Origin: Flavobacteriaceae bacterium
GTDB lineage: Bacteria > Bacteroidota > Bacteroidia > Flavobacteriales > Flavobacteriaceae
DNA length: 64,000 nt
Assembly (NCBI GenBank): GCA_947453885.1
Contig: CANGIF010000004.1
Span: 60,599-124,598 of the forward strand
Reading direction: 5' to 3'
A model generated the notes under the pieces. The model saw only the letters and a program-made list of their open reading frames with translations. It did no database searches and was not told where the DNA came from. Below are positions 62,487-64,000 of the stretch, one piece after another. The position numbers and the translations under genes are program-made. How positions within the stretch are numbered: the first letter of the stretch is position 1; each line of letters opens with the position of its first letter.

Positions 62487-63833
62487 ATGCCTCAATTAAA
62501 CGAACTAAACGCCATTTCTCCTATTGACGGTAGGTATCGAAACAAAACCAAGCTTTTGTCAAATTATTTTTCCGAACAAGCATTGATTCGTTACCGAGTT
62601 TTGGTAGAAATTGAATATTTTATTGCTCTTTGCGAATTTCCATTACCTCAACTTACTACTGTTAATCCGGCTGTTTTTAAAGATTTAAGGAGAATTTACG
62701 ATAACTTTACTACCAAAGATGCGGAAGTAATTAAAGGTATTGAGCTAACTACCAATCACGATGTTAAAGCGGTTGAATATTTTTTAAAAGACAAATTTGA
62801 CACCCTTAATTTAGGTGCTTTTAAAGAATTTATACATTTTGGTTTAACATCGCAGGATATAAACAATACTGCCATGCCGCTTGCTACAAAAGAGGCTTTT
62901 GAAAAAGTATATCTACCTTCATTAAATGTCATTATATGTAAATTAAAACAACTTAGCGACGAATGGGCAAGTGTACCAATGCTAGCTAGAACACACGGTC
63001 AAGCTGCCTCTCCAACTCGTTTAGGAAAAGAAATTGGTGTTTTTGTAGAACGCTTAGCACAACAAATGCAATCGCTACCATCTCTTCCTTTTGCGGCAAA
63101 ATTTGGAGGCGCAACTGGAAATTTTAACGCGCATCATGTTGCCTACCCCAAAATAGATTGGAAATTATTTGGCACTTCGTTTGTTGAAAATAAATTAGGA
63201 TTGCACCATTCTTTTCCCACTACACAAATAGAACATTACGACCATTTTGCAGCTTTTTTTGATGCACTGAAACGAATCAACACTATTTTAATTGACTTAG
63301 ATAGAGATTTTTGGACTTACGTTTCAATGGATTATTTCAAACAAAAAATAAAAGTTGGTGAAATTGGATCGTCGGCAATGCCACATAAAGTAAATCCTAT
63401 TGATTTTGAAAATTCAGAAGGTAATTTAGGAATTGCAAACGCATTATTTGAACATTTATCTGCAAAATTACCCATTTCTCGATTACAACGTGACTTGACT
63501 GACAGCACTGTTTTACGAAATGTAGGAGTCCCTTTTAGTCACACCATTATTGCTTTTGAATCGACTTTAAAAGGGTTGGATAAATTGGTGTTAAATCAAA
63601 GTAAACTAGATTATGATTTAGAATCAAATTGGGCTGTTGTGGCTGAAGCAATTCAAACCATTTTAAGAAGAGAGGGGTATCCTAACCCTTACGAGGCATT
63701 GAAAGAATTAACACGAACAAACAGTTTGATTACTAAAACTTCTATTCACAATTTTATAGACAACCTTAATGTGTCTAATGCTATTAAATATGAATTAAAA
63801 GCAATTACACCTTCAAATTTTACTGGAATTTAA
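62487..63833 (+). CDS. purB: Adenylosuccinate lyase
   Basis: Cleaves fumarate from SAICAR and from adenylosuccinate in purine synthesis. It has 448 residues, the usual size. ISPIDGRYRNKTKLLSNYFSE at the start; catalytic histidine region LARTHGQAASPTRLGKE; the family signature GEIGSSAMPHKVNPIDFEN (~290) with the catalytic serine loop. All complete. Confidence 0.97.
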   Translation: MPQLNELNAISPIDGRYRNKTKLLSNYFSEQALIRYRVLVEIEYFIALCEFPLPQLTTVNPAVFKDLRRIYDNFTTKDAEVIKGIELTTNHDVKAVEYFLKDKFDTLNLGAFKEFIHFGLTSQDINNTAMPLATKEAFEKVYLPSLNVIICKLKQLSDEWASVPMLARTHGQAASPTRLGKEIGVFVERLAQQMQSLPSLPFAAKFGGATGNFNAHHVAYPKIDWKLFGTSFVENKLGLHHSFPTTQIEHYDHFAAFFDALKRINTILIDLDRDFWTYVSMDYFKQKIKVGEIGSSAMPHKVNPIDFENSEGNLGIANALFEHLSAKLPISRLQRDLTDSTVLRNVGVPFSHTIIAFESTLKGLDKLVLNQSKLDYDLESNWAVVAEAIQTILRREGYPNPYEALKELTRTNSLITKTSIHNFIDNLNVSNAIKYELKAITPSNFTGI

Positions 63834-63898
63834 AACTACCTAAAATTCAATATAAAAAGGCAAATTCAGAAGTAACCTTACTTTTTGGCAAAAAATAT

Positions 63899-63938
63899 AA
63901 AAATGACCAATTTTGATTTTCATTTTTGGTCATTTTTG
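63899..63938 (+). terminator. Terminator of purB
   Basis: AAAAATGACCAA pairs with TTGGTCATTTTT over a 13-base loop, followed by T residues. Confidence 0.85.
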
Positions 63939-63978
63939 TTTTTCAAAAGATTCTTTTGTGTGAAAAATGTTTTTTTGA

Positions 63979-64000
63979 TCGTGACGAGGCGCACGTTCCC
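63979..64000. repeat. GC-rich possible edge of a REP-like element
   Basis: GATCGTGACGAGGCGCACGT is abruptly GC-rich at the window end. It resembles the start of a dispersed palindrome, but only one side is visible. Confidence 0.3.

Overview
The window looks like a piece of a cold-associated Flavobacterium-like chromosome (Bacteroidota). The supporting signs are low GC, promoter boxes of the Bacteroidota form TTTG-N19-TAnnTTTG, many exported proteins with type IX secretion (T9SS) type A C-terminal sorting domains, lipoproteins with short signal peptides, flavobacterial Rhs modules, and an ice-binding (DUF3494) protein. No rRNA, tRNA or CRISPR array was seen.

Layout. 1-4.8 kb is housekeeping: a cut-off glycosyltransferase, a lipoprotein, kdsA, an outer-membrane protein and lpdA. 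5-29 kb is a surface-protein island. It holds five giant or large T9SS-sorted proteins on the minus strand (WD/NHL-like propellers, BspA-type leucine-rich repeats, a double ice-binding domain), a C-terminal remnant of a sixth, and a two-component system whose divergent intergenic region carries mirrored operators. 29.4-36.6 kb holds meaB, a Cu/Zn superoxide dismutase and a TetR-ABC-HlyD-TolC export operon. 36.7-44.3 kb holds a LETM1-like protein and an inorganic-carbon/isocitrate cluster: carbonic anhydrase and a LysR regulator on one strand, and icd, two small paralogues, a DUF6671 protein, Sua5 and an SbtA bicarbonate permease on the other. 44.9-51.2 kb is an eight-gene respiratory operon (cytochromes c, FeS protein, NrfD) behind a Crp/Fnr-like site. 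51.2-59 kb is a decayed Rhs polymorphic-toxin array interrupted by a RAYT/REP element. 59.4-64 kb is housekeeping again: era, der and purB.

Main discovery candidate. Four accessory genes scattered through the island and the Rhs locus each have, directly upstream of the start codon, a strictly periodic array of near-palindromic motifs. Two genes encode small HU/IHF-superfamily (HU-HIG-like) proteins. Each is preceded by exactly four 12-bp dyads at exactly 22-bp spacing, followed by a promoter with identical TTTG-N19-TAnnTTTG-type geometry, although the dyad sequences differ between the two loci. The other two genes encode unrecognised, GC-richer proteins with a helical N-terminal part and a probable beta-sandwich C-terminal part. 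One is preceded by ten to eleven 21-bp units and the other by eight 42-bp units. A truncated two-dyad copy of one HU array abuts the RAYT element. This common layout suggests a family of array-plus-gene cassettes, possibly each with its own cognate DNA-binding protein. The function is inference.

How the parts work together. The surface proteins share a repeated disulfide-type module (13 copies in four proteins) and nearly identical 3' flanks, so they appear to evolve by cassette recombination. The Rhs locus likewise shows displaced toxin tips with immunity genes. The RAYT element, the REP hairpins and the palindromic arrays make this an unusually palindrome-rich stretch.
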